This document shows, piece after piece, positions 1-7,027 of a stretch of DNA of 35,291 nt. How positions within the stretch are numbered: the stretch's first letter is position 1; the number at the start of each line of letters is the position of its first letter. This stretch comes from Streptomyces graminilatus (GTDB lineage: Bacteria > Actinomycetota > Actinomycetes > Streptomycetales > Streptomycetaceae). The translations under genes and the position numbers were made by a program. The stretch lies in contig NZ_LIQQ01000272.1 of assembly GCF_001418565.1 (NCBI RefSeq), positions 1 through 35,291 on the forward strand. Reading direction: 5' to 3'. The notes under the pieces are model-generated. The model saw only the letters and a program-made list of their open reading frames with translations. It made no database searches and was not told the origin of the DNA.

Positions 1-1
1 C

Positions 2-523
2 GGTGGCGTCGGGGACGCGGCGATCGTGGGGTCGAACCTGGCCGGTGCCGCGAAGATCATCGCCGTGGACATCGACGACAACAAGCTCGCGACCGCCCGC
101 AAACTGGGCGCGACCCACACGGTCAACTCCAAGGAGACCGACGCCGTCGAGGCGATCCGTGAGCTGACCGGCGGCAACGGCGCCGACGTCGTGATCGAGG
201 CGGTGGGCCGCCCGGAGACGTACAAGCAGGCGTTCTACGCCCGTGACCTCGCCGGAACAGTCGTCCTCGTCGGGGTGCCGACGCCGGAGATGAAGCTCGA
301 ACTCCCGCTGATCGACGTCTTCGGGCGGGGCGGCTCGCTGAAGTCGTCCTGGTACGGCGACTGCCTGCCCTCCCGCGACTTCCCGATGCTCATCGACCTC
401 TACCTCCAGGGCCGCCTCCCCCTGGACGCCTTCGTGACCGAGACCATCGCGCTCGACGAGGTCGAGAAGGCGTTCGAGCGGATGCACGGCGGCGACGTCC
501 TGCGCTCGGTGGTGGTGCTGTGA
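2..523 (+). CDS. Zinc-type alcohol dehydrogenase, C-terminal part (probable S-(hydroxymethyl)mycothiol dehydrogenase); 5' end outside window
   Basis: Open from the first bases, so the start and the zinc-binding N-terminal domain lie outside the window. What remains is the Rossmann NAD-binding half of a medium-chain dehydrogenase: a Gly-rich turn ([11 protein letters not shown]) followed by the acidic end of beta-2 (IIAVDIDD), then [10 protein letters not shown] and a C-terminal helix with the [19 protein letters not shown] pattern typical of class III-like dehydrogenases. It is followed, with start and stop overlapping, by an MBL-fold hydrolase; that pair is common in actinobacteria, where the dehydrogenase oxidises the formaldehyde-mycothiol adduct. 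The neighbouring betaine demethylation genes make formaldehyde, which supports the assignment. The family is clear; the exact substrate is inferred from context. Confidence 0.8.
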   Translation, partial: GGVGDAAIVGSNLAGAAKIIAVDIDDNKLATARKLGATHTVNSKETDAVEAIRELTGGNGADVVIEAVGRPETYKQAFYARDLAGTVVLVGVPTPEMKLELPLIDVFGRGGSLKSSWYGDCLPSRDFPMLIDLYLQGRLPLDAFVTETIALDEVEKAFERMHGGDVLRSVVVL

Positions 524-1158
524 TGGCGAGCGGCGCACGTATCGAACGTCTGGTCACCTCGGGCACGTTCTCGCTCGACGGCGGCACCTGGGACGTCGAC
601 AACAACGTGTGGATCATCGGCGACGAGAGCGAGGCGGTCGTCATCGACGCCGCCCACGACGCCGACGCCATCGCGGAGGCACTCGGCGGCCGTACCCTCC
701 GGGCGATCCTCTGCACCCACGCCCACAACGACCACATCGACGCGGCCCCGGCCCTCGCCGAGCGCACCGGCGCCCCGATCCTCCTCCACGGCGACGACCT
801 GCCCCTGTGGAAGCAGACCCACCCGGACCGGGAACCCGACGGTGAACTGGCCGAGGGCCAGGTCCTCGCCGTGGCCGGTGTCGAGCTGACCGTGCTGCAC
901 ACTCCCGGCCACGCCCCGGGCGCGGTCTGCCTCTACGCACCCGCCCTGGGCGCCCTCTTCGGCGGCGACACGCTCTTCGCGGGCGGCCCCGGCGCCACCG
1001 GCCGCTCCTACTCCCACTTCCCGACGATCGTGGACTCGATCCGCGACCGCCTGCTGACCCTGCCCGGCGACACCGTCGTATACACCGGGCACGGGGACAC
1101 GACCACGGTCGCCGCCGAGGCCCCGCACCTCCAGGAGTGGATCGACCGCGGTTTCTGA
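523..1158 (+). CDS. MBL-fold metallo-hydrolase
   Basis: About 211 residues with the metallo-beta-lactamase metal motif T-H-A-H-N-D-H (His66, His68, Asp70, His71), a further HTPGHAPG loop near residue 126, GGDTLF supplying the bridging Asp, and a late YTGHGD His. This is a compact glyoxalase II-like hydrolase of the thioester type. The ATG chosen shares its A with the upstream TGA (TGATG), implying translational coupling; a GTG one codon earlier is possible. Because the partner is a probable hydroxymethyl-mycothiol dehydrogenase, hydrolysis of S-formylmycothiol or another mycothiol thioester is a reasonable guess, but the sequence alone does not fix the substrate. A strong hairpin follows the stop. 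Confidence 0.85.
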   Translation: MASGARIERLVTSGTFSLDGGTWDVDNNVWIIGDESEAVVIDAAHDADAIAEALGGRTLRAILCTHAHNDHIDAAPALAERTGAPILLHGDDLPLWKQTHPDREPDGELAEGQVLAVAGVELTVLHTPGHAPGAVCLYAPALGALFGGDTLFAGGPGATGRSYSHFPTIVDSIRDRLLTLPGDTVVYTGHGDTTTVAAEAPHLQEWIDRGF

Positions 1159-1160
1159 CC

Positions 1161-1187
1161 GGGCAGGTACTGCCCCAGTACCTGCCC
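1161..1187 (+). terminator. Hairpin after MBL hydrolase, its 3' arm also being repeat unit 1
   Basis: Perfect 12-bp inverted repeat: GGGCAGGTACTG at 1161-1172 and CAGTACCTGCCC at 1176-1187, with a 3-nt CCC loop, starting 2 nt after the TGA. No T-run follows; instead the right arm is repeated downstream, so the left arm could pair with any copy. Confidence 0.6.
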
Positions 1188-1270
1188 CAGTACCTGCCCC
1201 AGTACCTGCCCCAGTACCTGCCCCAATACCTGCCCCAATACCTGCCCAACGCCTGCCCGATGCCTGTCCG
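1176..1270. repeat. 12-bp minisatellite, about six units plus decayed edge
   Basis: Four exact copies of CAGTACCTGCCC (1176-1223), two copies with CAATACCTGCCC (1224-1247), then degenerate units to about 1270. It fills the first part of the 305-bp space between the MBL gene and the Rieske ferredoxin gene; the rest of that space holds the 34-bp regulatory element and nothing else I can recognise. Confidence 0.9.
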
Positions 1271-1420
1271 AGCTGCTGTGACGCGCTCGTTCCGGCATCG
1301 GGCTCGCTTGGTTTCGCGTTGTGCAATGTGCGCGATGTTGTTCAGGGCGCAACTTGCGCAGGGGCTCACGCGGGCTCCCGGGACTTCTTGACAAGGGTTC
1401 TGGGCGCCCTCAGACTGACG

Positions 1421-1454
1421 TTGCGCTTACCGCAATCCGTTTCGCTATACGCAC
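1421..1454 (+). promoter_or_regulatory. 34-bp tandem-palindrome element, site 1 (ferredoxin promoter)
   Basis: First half-element TTGCG-CTTAC-CGCAA (1421-1435) is a perfect 5-bp-arm palindrome. The second, TTTCG-CTATA-CGCAC (1440-1454), begins exactly 19 bp later. Read as a promoter it gives TTGCGC, 18 bp, CTATAC. The same layout recurs upstream of betA, purU and betB. It ends 9 bp before the ferredoxin ATG. Confidence 0.65.
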
Positions 1455-1463
1455 CGAGGTGTC

Positions 1464-1826
1464 ATGATGATTCCCGCGTGCCGTCTCGCGGATCTCCCGC
1501 GAGGTGAGGCCTTCCGGCTCGACATCGACCCGCCCGTCTCGGTGTTCCACACCGACGACGGCGAGGTCTTCGCCATCGACGACACCTGCACCCACCAGGA
1601 TGCCTCGCTCGCCGACGGCTGGCTGGAGGGCTGCGAGGTGGAATGCCCGCTGCACGCCTCGAAGTTCGACCTGCGCACCGGCGCGGTGGACTCCCCGCCG
1701 GCCAAGCTGCCGGTGCGGACCCACGAGGTCGTCGTCGAGGACGGCATGATCTACGTACGGGTGTCCGCGGACGCCCCCAACCTGCCGCCCTGCATCGCCT
1801 CCCGGCTCGCCGGGGGTCCCGCGTGA
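1464..1826 (+). CDS. Rieske [2Fe-2S] ferredoxin
   Basis: A 120-residue protein with the two Rieske ligand motifs CTHQDASL and CPLHASKFDL, length and spacing as in soluble Rieske ferredoxins of oxygenase systems. It would carry electrons from the FAD reductase encoded immediately downstream (GTGA overlap) to a terminal Rieske oxygenase, most simply the one at 3150-4277. Two adjacent ATG codons (1464, 1467) can start it; GAGGT at 1456-1460 is the only Shine-Dalgarno candidate and is close to the first. The 34-bp element upstream suggests co-regulation with betA, purU and betB. Confidence 0.92.
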   Translation: MMIPACRLADLPRGEAFRLDIDPPVSVFHTDDGEVFAIDDTCTHQDASLADGWLEGCEVECPLHASKFDLRTGAVDSPPAKLPVRTHEVVVEDGMIYVRVSADAPNLPPCIASRLAGGPA

Positions 1827-2992
1827 GAACGGTGGCCGTGGTGGGCGCCTCGCTGGCCGGACTGTCGGCGGCGCGCTCCCTGCGCGAACAGGGGTACGAC
1901 GGGCGGCTGGTCCTCATCGGCGACGAGGTCCACCGCCCGTACGACAGGCCGCCCCTGTCCAAGGAGTTCCTGGCCGGAACCCTCGGCGAGGCGGAACTCG
2001 GACTGGAGACGGACGGCGAGGACCTGCGCGCCGAGTGGCTGCTCGGCACCCGCGCGACCGGCCTCGACCGCACCGACCGGTCCGTCCGCCTCGCCGACGG
2101 CCGGGACGTCCGCGCCGACGGAGTCGTCATCGCGACCGGCGCCGCCGCCCGTACCCTGCCGGGCGCCGACGGCATCACCGGCGTGCACACCCTGCGCACC
2201 CTCGACGACGCCCGCGCCCTGCGCGACGAACTGGCCCGGGGCGGACGCCTGGTGGTGATCGGCGGCGGCTTCATCGGCGCCGAGGTCGCCTCCACCGCGT
2301 ACGCCCTCGGCCTCGACGTCACGGTCATCGAGGCCGCCCCGACGCCACTGGCCGGCCCCCTCGGCGAGACCATGGGCGCCGTCGTCTCCGGCCTCCACAC
2401 CGACCACGGCGTACGGCTGCTGTGCGGGGTCGGCGTCAAGGGGCTGAGCGGGGAGGATCGGGTCGAGGCCGTTCTGCTCGACGACGGGCGCAGCGTGCCC
2501 GCCGACATCGTCGTCGTCGGGGTGGGCGCGCGGCCCTGCGTCGAGTGGCTGGCAGGGTCCGGCGTCGACCTCGACAACGGCGTCAAGTGCGGCGCCGACG
2601 GCCGCACCAGCCTCGCCGGTGTGGTCGCGGTCGGCGACTGCGCCAACTGGTACGACCCCCGGGTTGGCGCGCACCGCCGGGTCGAGCACTGGACGGGCGC
2701 GCTGGAGCGGCCGGCTGCCGCCGTGGCGACGCTGCTGGCGGGCGGCGCGGTTGAGCCGGGGGTGCCCCGGCCGCCGTACTTCTGGTCCGATCAGTACGGG
2801 GTGAAGATTCAGTTCGCCGGTTATGCGGGTGGCGCTGACAGCGTGACTGTCGAAGAGGGTGCCGTCGGCGACCGTAACGTGCTGGCTGTTTACCGGCGGG
2901 CCGGGGAGCCGGTGGCTGTGCTGGGGATGAATCAGCCGCGGCTGTTTGTGCGGCTGCGTAAGCAGTTGAGTGCGGTGCCGGGGGCGCGGTGA
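1823..2992 (+). CDS. FAD-dependent ferredoxin reductase (pyridine nucleotide-disulfide oxidoreductase family)
   Basis: About 389 residues. The N-terminal FAD-binding fold begins at once (VAVVGASLAGLSAARSL), a second dinucleotide fold lies mid-protein (VVIGGGFIGAEVAS), and the VVAVGDCANWYD motif marks the FAD-contacting segment; no CxxxxC redox disulfide is present. This is the putidaredoxin-reductase-like architecture that moves electrons from NAD(P)H to a ferredoxin. The reading frame is open further upstream, but the GTG at 1823 overlaps the ferredoxin TGA by 4 bases (GTGA) and is directly followed by the FAD motif, so it is the likely start. It forms an operon with the Rieske ferredoxin. 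Confidence 0.9.
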   Translation: MRTVAVVGASLAGLSAARSLREQGYDGRLVLIGDEVHRPYDRPPLSKEFLAGTLGEAELGLETDGEDLRAEWLLGTRATGLDRTDRSVRLADGRDVRADGVVIATGAAARTLPGADGITGVHTLRTLDDARALRDELARGGRLVVIGGGFIGAEVASTAYALGLDVTVIEAAPTPLAGPLGETMGAVVSGLHTDHGVRLLCGVGVKGLSGEDRVEAVLLDDGRSVPADIVVVGVGARPCVEWLAGSGVDLDNGVKCGADGRTSLAGVVAVGDCANWYDPRVGAHRRVEHWTGALERPAAAVATLLAGGAVEPGVPRPPYFWSDQYGVKIQFAGYAGGADSVTVEEGAVGDRNVLAVYRRAGEPVAVLGMNQPRLFVRLRKQLSAVPGAR

Positions 2993-3004
2993 TTCGGCTG
3001 TCGG

Positions 3005-3023
3005 CCGGTGGGGGCTGGTCGCG
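3005..3023 (+). repeat. Inverted-repeat partner A flanking the Rieske oxygenase gene
   Basis: The 19 bases here are the exact reverse complement of 4341-4359 on the other side of the oxygenase gene. Related GC-rich text (cgcagttccccgcgcccc) follows. This looks like a dispersed Streptomyces intergenic element rather than a mobile element end; there is no transposase between. Confidence 0.7.
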
Positions 3024-3038
3024 CAGTTCCCCGCGCCC

Positions 3039-3064
3039 CTTGAGAGGGGCTGCGCCCCCTCAAG
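3039..3064 (+). terminator. Hairpin downstream of the FAD reductase
   Basis: CTTGAG (3039-3044) pairs with CTCAAG (3059-3064) and GGGG (3046-3049) with CCCC (3055-3058), one bulged A and a 5-nt loop. No U-run follows. It could separate the ferredoxin/reductase operon from the oxygenase gene. Confidence 0.45.
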
Positions 3065-3096
3065 TGCGCTACGCCATCGCTAGTTGATCGATACAC

Positions 3097-3153
3097 ATGA
3101 CCACGACCACGACCACCACCATGACGTTTCTCCGAGGAGTGAGTGCACCGTGA
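3097..3153 (+). CDS. Putative 18-residue Thr-rich leader ORF overlapping the oxygenase start
   Basis: ATG at 3097 opens an 18-codon frame reading Met, seven Thr, Met-Thr, then FLRGVSAP and TGA at 3151-3153. The stop overlaps the oxygenase GTG (3150) as GTGA. Seven consecutive Thr codons just before a coupled start resemble a leader peptide, but no ribosome site is obvious before the ATG and no attenuator structure was confirmed. It may be chance low-complexity sequence. Confidence 0.25.
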   Translation: MTTTTTTTMTFLRGVSAP

Positions 3154-4277
3154 CCTCGAACAGCCTGCCCGACAGTCTGATCGCCACCCTCCCCGGCTCC
3201 TCCTACACGGACGCGGGGATCTTCGCCCAGGAGCAGGAGCGCATATTCGAGACCATGTGGTTCTGTGTCGCGCGCGCCTCCGAACTGGCGAAGCCCGGAG
3301 CTTTCCGGACCGTTGACGTGGGCCGGGAGAGCATCCTCGTGACGCGGGCGCGGGACAACTCGATCCGCGCCTACTTCAACGTCTGCCGGCACCGTGGCGC
3401 CAAGCTCTGCACGGAGGAGTCCGGCGAGGTCAAAAGGGCCTTCCAGTGCCCGTACCACGCCTGGACGTACGGCCTGGACGGCAAGCTCGTCGCCGCGCCC
3501 AACCTGACCAAGATGCCCGACGTCGGGCGTACCGAGTACGGCCTGGTCGCCGTGGCCGTCCGTGAGTGGCTCGGCTATGTCTGGGTCTGCCTCGCGGAGA
3601 ACCCGCCCTCCTTCGAGGAGGACGTGCTGGGCGCCGTGGTGGAGCGGCTGGGTGACATGGAGTCGATCGAGCGGTACGACATCGACAACCTCTCGGTCGG
3701 CAAGCGGATCGTCTACGACGTGAAGGCCAACTGGAAGCTCATCATCGAGAACTTCATGGAGTGCTACCACTGCGCCACGATCCACCCCGAACTCACCGAG
3801 GTGCTCCCCGAGTTCGCCGACGGCTACGCCGCCCAGTACTACGTCGGCCACGGCGCCGAGTTCGGCGGGGAGATCCAGGGGTTCACCATCGACGGCTCCG
3901 AGGGCCTGGACCGCATCCCGAGTGTCGCCGAGGAGCAGGACCGCCGCTACTACGCGATCACCATCAAGCCGCAGGTGTTCATCAACCTCGTACCCGACCA
4001 CGTGATCTTCCACCGTATGTACCCGGTGGCCGCCGACCGCACGATCGTCGAGTGCGACTGGCTGTACCTCCCGCACGTCGTCGAGAGCGGCAAGGACGTC
4101 AGCCGTTCCGTGGAACTCTTCGACCGCGTCAACCTCCAGGACTTCGAGGCCTGCGAACGCACCCAGCCGGGCATGCACTCCCGGCTCTACGCCAAGGGCG
4201 GTGTCCTGGTCCCCAGCGAGCACCACATCGGCGCGTTCCACGACTGGGTCAACGAACGCCTGGGCACACGCCCTTAA
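3150..4277 (+). CDS. Rieske non-haem iron oxygenase, alpha subunit (glycine-betaine monooxygenase-like)
   Basis: About 375 residues. Rieske cluster ligands are Cys79/His81 (CRHRG) and Cys100/His103 (CPYHAWTYG). The mononuclear iron site is seen as ECYHCATIHPEL (His207, His212) with Asp331 in DFEACERTQ. The alpha-subunit-only form, lack of a beta-subunit gene, and nearby choline dehydrogenase, betaine aldehyde dehydrogenase and betaine importer fit glycine-betaine demethylation to dimethylglycine plus formaldehyde. Other quaternary-amine or aromatic substrates remain possible. Start chosen at GTG 3150 with GAGGAG at 3134-3139; a TTG start further up would add an Asp/His-rich tail with no ribosome site. 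No copy of the 34-bp element was found upstream. The gene lies between inverted 19-bp repeats. Confidence 0.85.
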   Translation: MTSNSLPDSLIATLPGSSYTDAGIFAQEQERIFETMWFCVARASELAKPGAFRTVDVGRESILVTRARDNSIRAYFNVCRHRGAKLCTEESGEVKRAFQCPYHAWTYGLDGKLVAAPNLTKMPDVGRTEYGLVAVAVREWLGYVWVCLAENPPSFEEDVLGAVVERLGDMESIERYDIDNLSVGKRIVYDVKANWKLIIENFMECYHCATIHPELTEVLPEFADGYAAQYYVGHGAEFGGEIQGFTIDGSEGLDRIPSVAEEQDRRYYAITIKPQVFINLVPDHVIFHRMYPVAADRTIVECDWLYLPHVVESGKDVSRSVELFDRVNLQDFEACERTQPGMHSRLYAKGGVLVPSEHHIGAFHDWVNERLGTRP

Positions 4278-4300
4278 AGGGGGCGCAGCCCACCTTTAAG
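4273..4300 (+). terminator. Hairpin overlapping the oxygenase stop codon
   Basis: CTTAAAGG (4273-4280) pairs with CCTTTAAG (4293-4300), and the inner GGG can pair with CCC. The left arm contains the TAA stop. It lies between this gene and the convergent IclR gene. Confidence 0.45.
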
Positions 4301-4340
4301 AGGCGCGGGGCTGTATCTGATCTGCGGCTCCGCCGCGGGG

Positions 4341-4359
4341 CGCGACCAGCCCCCACCGG
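4341..4359 (-). repeat. Inverted-repeat partner B flanking the Rieske oxygenase gene
   Basis: Exact 19-base reverse complement of 3005-3023. It sits just before the IclR stop codon, within a GC-rich intergenic stretch of the same character as the left partner. Confidence 0.7.
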
Positions 4360-4376
4360 GCCCGCACCCGACGAAC

Positions 4377-5174
4377 TCAGCCCAGATACCCCATACGCCG
4401 ACTGATCTCGGCCGCCCCCTTGACGAGGATCGGCGCCATCTCATGCAACCGCTCAGCGGTGAACCGGTAAGAGGGCCCGGACGCACTCACCGCCGCCACA
4501 ACCGTCCCCGTGTGGTCGCGGATCGGCGCGGCCATCGCGTGCAGGCCGAGCTCCAGTTCCTCCTGCGTCCACGCGTACCCCCGCTCCAACGCCTCCCCGA
4601 GATCCTTCTCCAGCTTGGCCCTCGCGGTGATGGTGTGCGGAGTGACCTTCTTCAGGCCGGCCCCGGTCAGCAGCGCGCCCCGCTCCTTCGCGGGCAGGTG
4701 GGCCAGCAGGATCTTGCCGCTGGAGGTGGCGTGCAGCGGGGTGAGCTGGCCGACCCAGTTGTACGCGCTGACGGCCCCAGGGCCACGCGCCTCGAACAGG
4801 TTGACGGCGTAGTGCTCCTGCAGGACGGCGATGTTGACGGTCTCGCCGATCTCCTCGGCGAGCTGCTCGCAGATCTTGCGGCCCTGCTGGGTGATGTCGA
4901 TACTGCCCGTGACCGCGCCGGCCAGCCGGACGATGCCGAAGCCGAGACGGTACTTGCCGCGCTCGCCCGCCTGCTCCACCAGACCGCGCGCCTCCAGGGC
5001 ACCGAGCAGCCGGAAAGCGGTGGATTTGTGAACATCTATCTCGGCCGCGACCTCGCTCACACCCGCCTCGCCGCGCTGGGCGAGGATCTCCAGAACGCTG
5101 ATCGCGCGGTCGACCGACTGCACCCCGCCGGCCTGCGAATTGGACGTTTCGGCGTCCGTGCTGTGGTTGCTCAC
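4377..5174 (-). CDS. IclR-family transcriptional regulator
   Basis: About 265 residues: an N-terminal winged helix (SVDRAISVLEIL, then VSEVAAEIDVHKSTAFRLLGAL) and a C-terminal GAF-like effector domain ending with the family pattern around AMAAPIRDHTGTVVAAVSASGP. The frame is open upstream, but GTG 5174 (VSNHSTDAE) lies 6 nt after a good -10 (TATAGT, read on the minus strand), so the transcript is probably leaderless. It is divergent from betA, and a tandem palindrome lies between them. IclR proteins commonly bind as pairs of dimers to paired palindromes, so this protein is the leading candidate for the factor that reads the 34-bp elements. Effector (choline, betaine or an intermediate) is unknown. 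Confidence 0.93.
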   Translation of the reverse strand: MSNHSTDAETSNSQAGGVQSVDRAISVLEILAQRGEAGVSEVAAEIDVHKSTAFRLLGALEARGLVEQAGERGKYRLGFGIVRLAGAVTGSIDITQQGRKICEQLAEEIGETVNIAVLQEHYAVNLFEARGPGAVSAYNWVGQLTPLHATSSGKILLAHLPAKERGALLTGAGLKKVTPHTITARAKLEKDLGEALERGYAWTQEELELGLHAMAAPIRDHTGTVVAAVSASGPSYRFTAERLHEMAPILVKGAAEISRRMGYLG

Positions 5175-5180
5175 AGCGAA

Positions 5181-5211
5181 ACTATACGCGCGGTAAACAA
5201 CACCACGGCAA
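5181..5211 (-). promoter_or_regulatory. Probable leaderless promoter of the IclR gene
   Basis: On the minus strand: TTGCCG (5211-5206), a 19-bp spacer, TATAGT (5186-5181), then 6 nt to the GTG start at 5174. No Shine-Dalgarno sequence fits between. Confidence 0.5.
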
Positions 5212-5252
5212 GAAACGGCCCGGAAACCGTGGCCTAACCAAGACCTTGCATG

Positions 5253-5286
5253 TTGCGCGTCCCGCAACCTGGTGCGCATAGCGCTA
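5253..5286 (+). promoter_or_regulatory. 34-bp tandem-palindrome element, site 2 (betA/IclR intergenic)
   Basis: TTGCG-CGTCC-CGCAA (5253-5267), a perfect palindrome extendable by one G/C pair, followed 19 bp on by GTGCG-CATAG-CGCTA (5272-5286). Promoter reading: TTGCGC, 18 bp, CATAGC. It lies about 50 bp before the betA ATG and about 80 bp from the IclR start, so it could control both. Confidence 0.7.
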
Positions 5287-5335
5287 CTCGATTAGCATGC
5301 CTGGCGTATCTACGGCGCGAGCGAGACGAGAGATC

Positions 5336-7021
5336 ATGGCTCCCCTGCAATACGACTTCGTGATCGTCGGCGGCGGTTCGGCCGGCAGCGCACTTGCGAA
5401 CAGGCTCTCCGCGGACCCGGCGAACCGGGTGCTCGTCCTGGAGGCCGGCCGGCGCGACCACCCGTGGGACGTCTTCATCCACATGCCCGCGGCGCTGACC
5501 TACCCCATCGGCAGCCGGTTCTACGACTGGAAGTACGAGTCCGAGCCGGAACCCCACATGGGCGGCCGGCGCATCTACCACGCGCGCGGCAAGGTGCTCG
5601 GCGGCTCCAGCAGCATCAACGGCATGATCTTCCAGCGCGGAAACCCCCTGGACTACGAGCGCTGGGCGGCCGACGCCGGCATGGAGAGCTGGGACTACGC
5701 GCACTGTCTGCCGTACTTCCGGCGCATGGAGAACTGTCTCGCCGCCGACCCGGACGACGAGTTCCGGGGCCACGACGGCCCCCTCGTCCTCGAACGCGGC
5801 CCCGCCACCAACCCCCTCTTCGGCGCCTTCCAGAAGGCCACCGAGGAAGCGGGGTACGCGCCCACCGACGACGTCAACGGGTACCGGCAGGAGGGCTTCG
5901 CCAAGTTCGACCGGAACGTCCACCGGGGGCGCCGGCTGTCGGCCTCCAAGGCGTACCTCAAGCCCGTACGGAAGCGGCCGAACCTCACCGTCAAGACGCG
6001 CGCCTTCGTGAACCGCGTCCTCTTCGAGGGCAAGCGGGCCGTCGGTGTCGAGTACCAGCACGGCAGGAAGGCGCCCCAGCAGGTCCGCGCCAAGGAGGTC
6101 ATCCTCTGCGGCGGCGCGATCAACTCCCCGCAACTGCTCCAGCTCTCCGGCGTCGGCAACGCGGAGGAACTGAGCGCCCTCGGCGTCGACGTCGTCCACG
6201 ACCTCCCCGGCGTCGGCGAGAACATGCAGGACCACCTGGAGGTGTACGTCCAGTACGCCTGCAAGCAGCCCGTCTCCATGCAGCCGTACATGGCGAAGTG
6301 GCGCGCCCCCTTCATCGGCCTGCAATGGCTGTTCCGCAAGGGCCCGGCCGCCACGAACCACTTCGAGGCCGGCGGCTTCGCCCGCAGCAACGAGGACGTC
6401 GACTACCCCAACCTGATGTTCCACTTCCTGCCGATAGCCGTCCGCTACGACGGCTCCTCCCCGGCCGGCGGCCACGGCTACCAGGTGCACGTGGGGCCCA
6501 TGTACTCCGACGCCATCGGCTCGGTGAAGATCAAGAGCAAGGACCCGCGCGAGCATCCGGCGCTGCGCTTCAACTACCTCTCCACCGAACAGGACCGGCG
6601 CGAGTGGGTCGAGGCGATCAGGGTGGCGCGCAAGCTCCTCAACCAGCCCGCCCTAGCCCCGTACAACGACGGCGAGGTCTCTCCCGGGCCCGGGGTGGCG
6701 ACGGACGAGGAGATCCTCGACTGGGTCGCCAAGGAGGGCGAGACGGCCCTGCACCCGTCCTGCACCTGCAAGATGGGCCCCTCGGAGGACGCCATGGCCG
6801 TGGTCGACCCGGAGAGCATGCGGGTGCACGGGGTGGAGGGGCTGCGCGTCGTGGACGCGTCCGTCATGCCCTACGTCACCAACGGCAACATCTACGCGCC
6901 GGTGATGATGATCGCCGAGAAGGCCGCCGATCTGATCCTCGGCAAGCAGCCGCTGCCGCCCTCCAAGGCCGCGTACTACCGTCACCGTGACCGTGACAGC
7001 GAAGTACAGCAGGCGGAGTAG
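5336..7021 (+). CDS. betA: Choline dehydrogenase-like GMC oxidoreductase
   Basis: About 561 residues, the usual BetA length. The FAD-binding GGGSAG lies at residues 12-17, the GMC signature near [16 protein letters not shown], a second GMC motif at [15 protein letters not shown], and the C-terminal catalytic pair at HPSCTCKMG (His473) and [19 protein letters not shown] (Asn near 516). HPSCTCKMG is typical of choline dehydrogenases, which oxidise choline to betaine aldehyde. ATG 5336 is preceded by GAGAG; an in-frame ATG at 5297 would add 13 residues without aligning to the family start. A MetF-like gene follows 6 bp after the stop, implying one transcript from the element at 5253-5286. Confidence 0.88.
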   Translation: MAPLQYDFVIVGGGSAGSALANRLSADPANRVLVLEAGRRDHPWDVFIHMPAALTYPIGSRFYDWKYESEPEPHMGGRRIYHARGKVLGGSSSINGMIFQRGNPLDYERWAADAGMESWDYAHCLPYFRRMENCLAADPDDEFRGHDGPLVLERGPATNPLFGAFQKATEEAGYAPTDDVNGYRQEGFAKFDRNVHRGRRLSASKAYLKPVRKRPNLTVKTRAFVNRVLFEGKRAVGVEYQHGRKAPQQVRAKEVILCGGAINSPQLLQLSGVGNAEELSALGVDVVHDLPGVGENMQDHLEVYVQYACKQPVSMQPYMAKWRAPFIGLQWLFRKGPAATNHFEAGGFARSNEDVDYPNLMFHFLPIAVRYDGSSPAGGHGYQVHVGPMYSDAIGSVKIKSKDPREHPALRFNYLSTEQDRREWVEAIRVARKLLNQPALAPYNDGEVSPGPGVATDEEILDWVAKEGETALHPSCTCKMGPSEDAMAVVDPESMRVHGVEGLRVVDASVMPYVTNGNIYAPVMMIAEKAADLILGKQPLPPSKAAYYRHRDRDSEVQQAE

Positions 7022-7027
7022 ACAGCG

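Noticed and set aside
1176..1270. A CRISPR array
   Set aside because: The 12-bp units are directly adjacent with no spacers and there are no cas genes.
390..1394. Long minus-strand open frames with repeated Gly/Gln/Val-Leu-Gly peptides opposite the MBL gene and the minisatellite
   Set aside because: They are reading-frame shadows in GC-rich DNA; the repeat peptides only reflect the 12-bp repeat. No ribosome site or family match.
1643..1822. Upstream extension of the FAD reductase into the ferredoxin gene
   Set aside because: The frame stays open by chance; the GTG at 1823 is coupled to the ferredoxin stop and begins right at the FAD-binding motif.
3064..3078. A GTGCG half-site before the Rieske oxygenase as a fifth copy of the 34-bp element
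   Set aside because: The opposite arm matches at only one of five positions and no partner lies 19 bp away.
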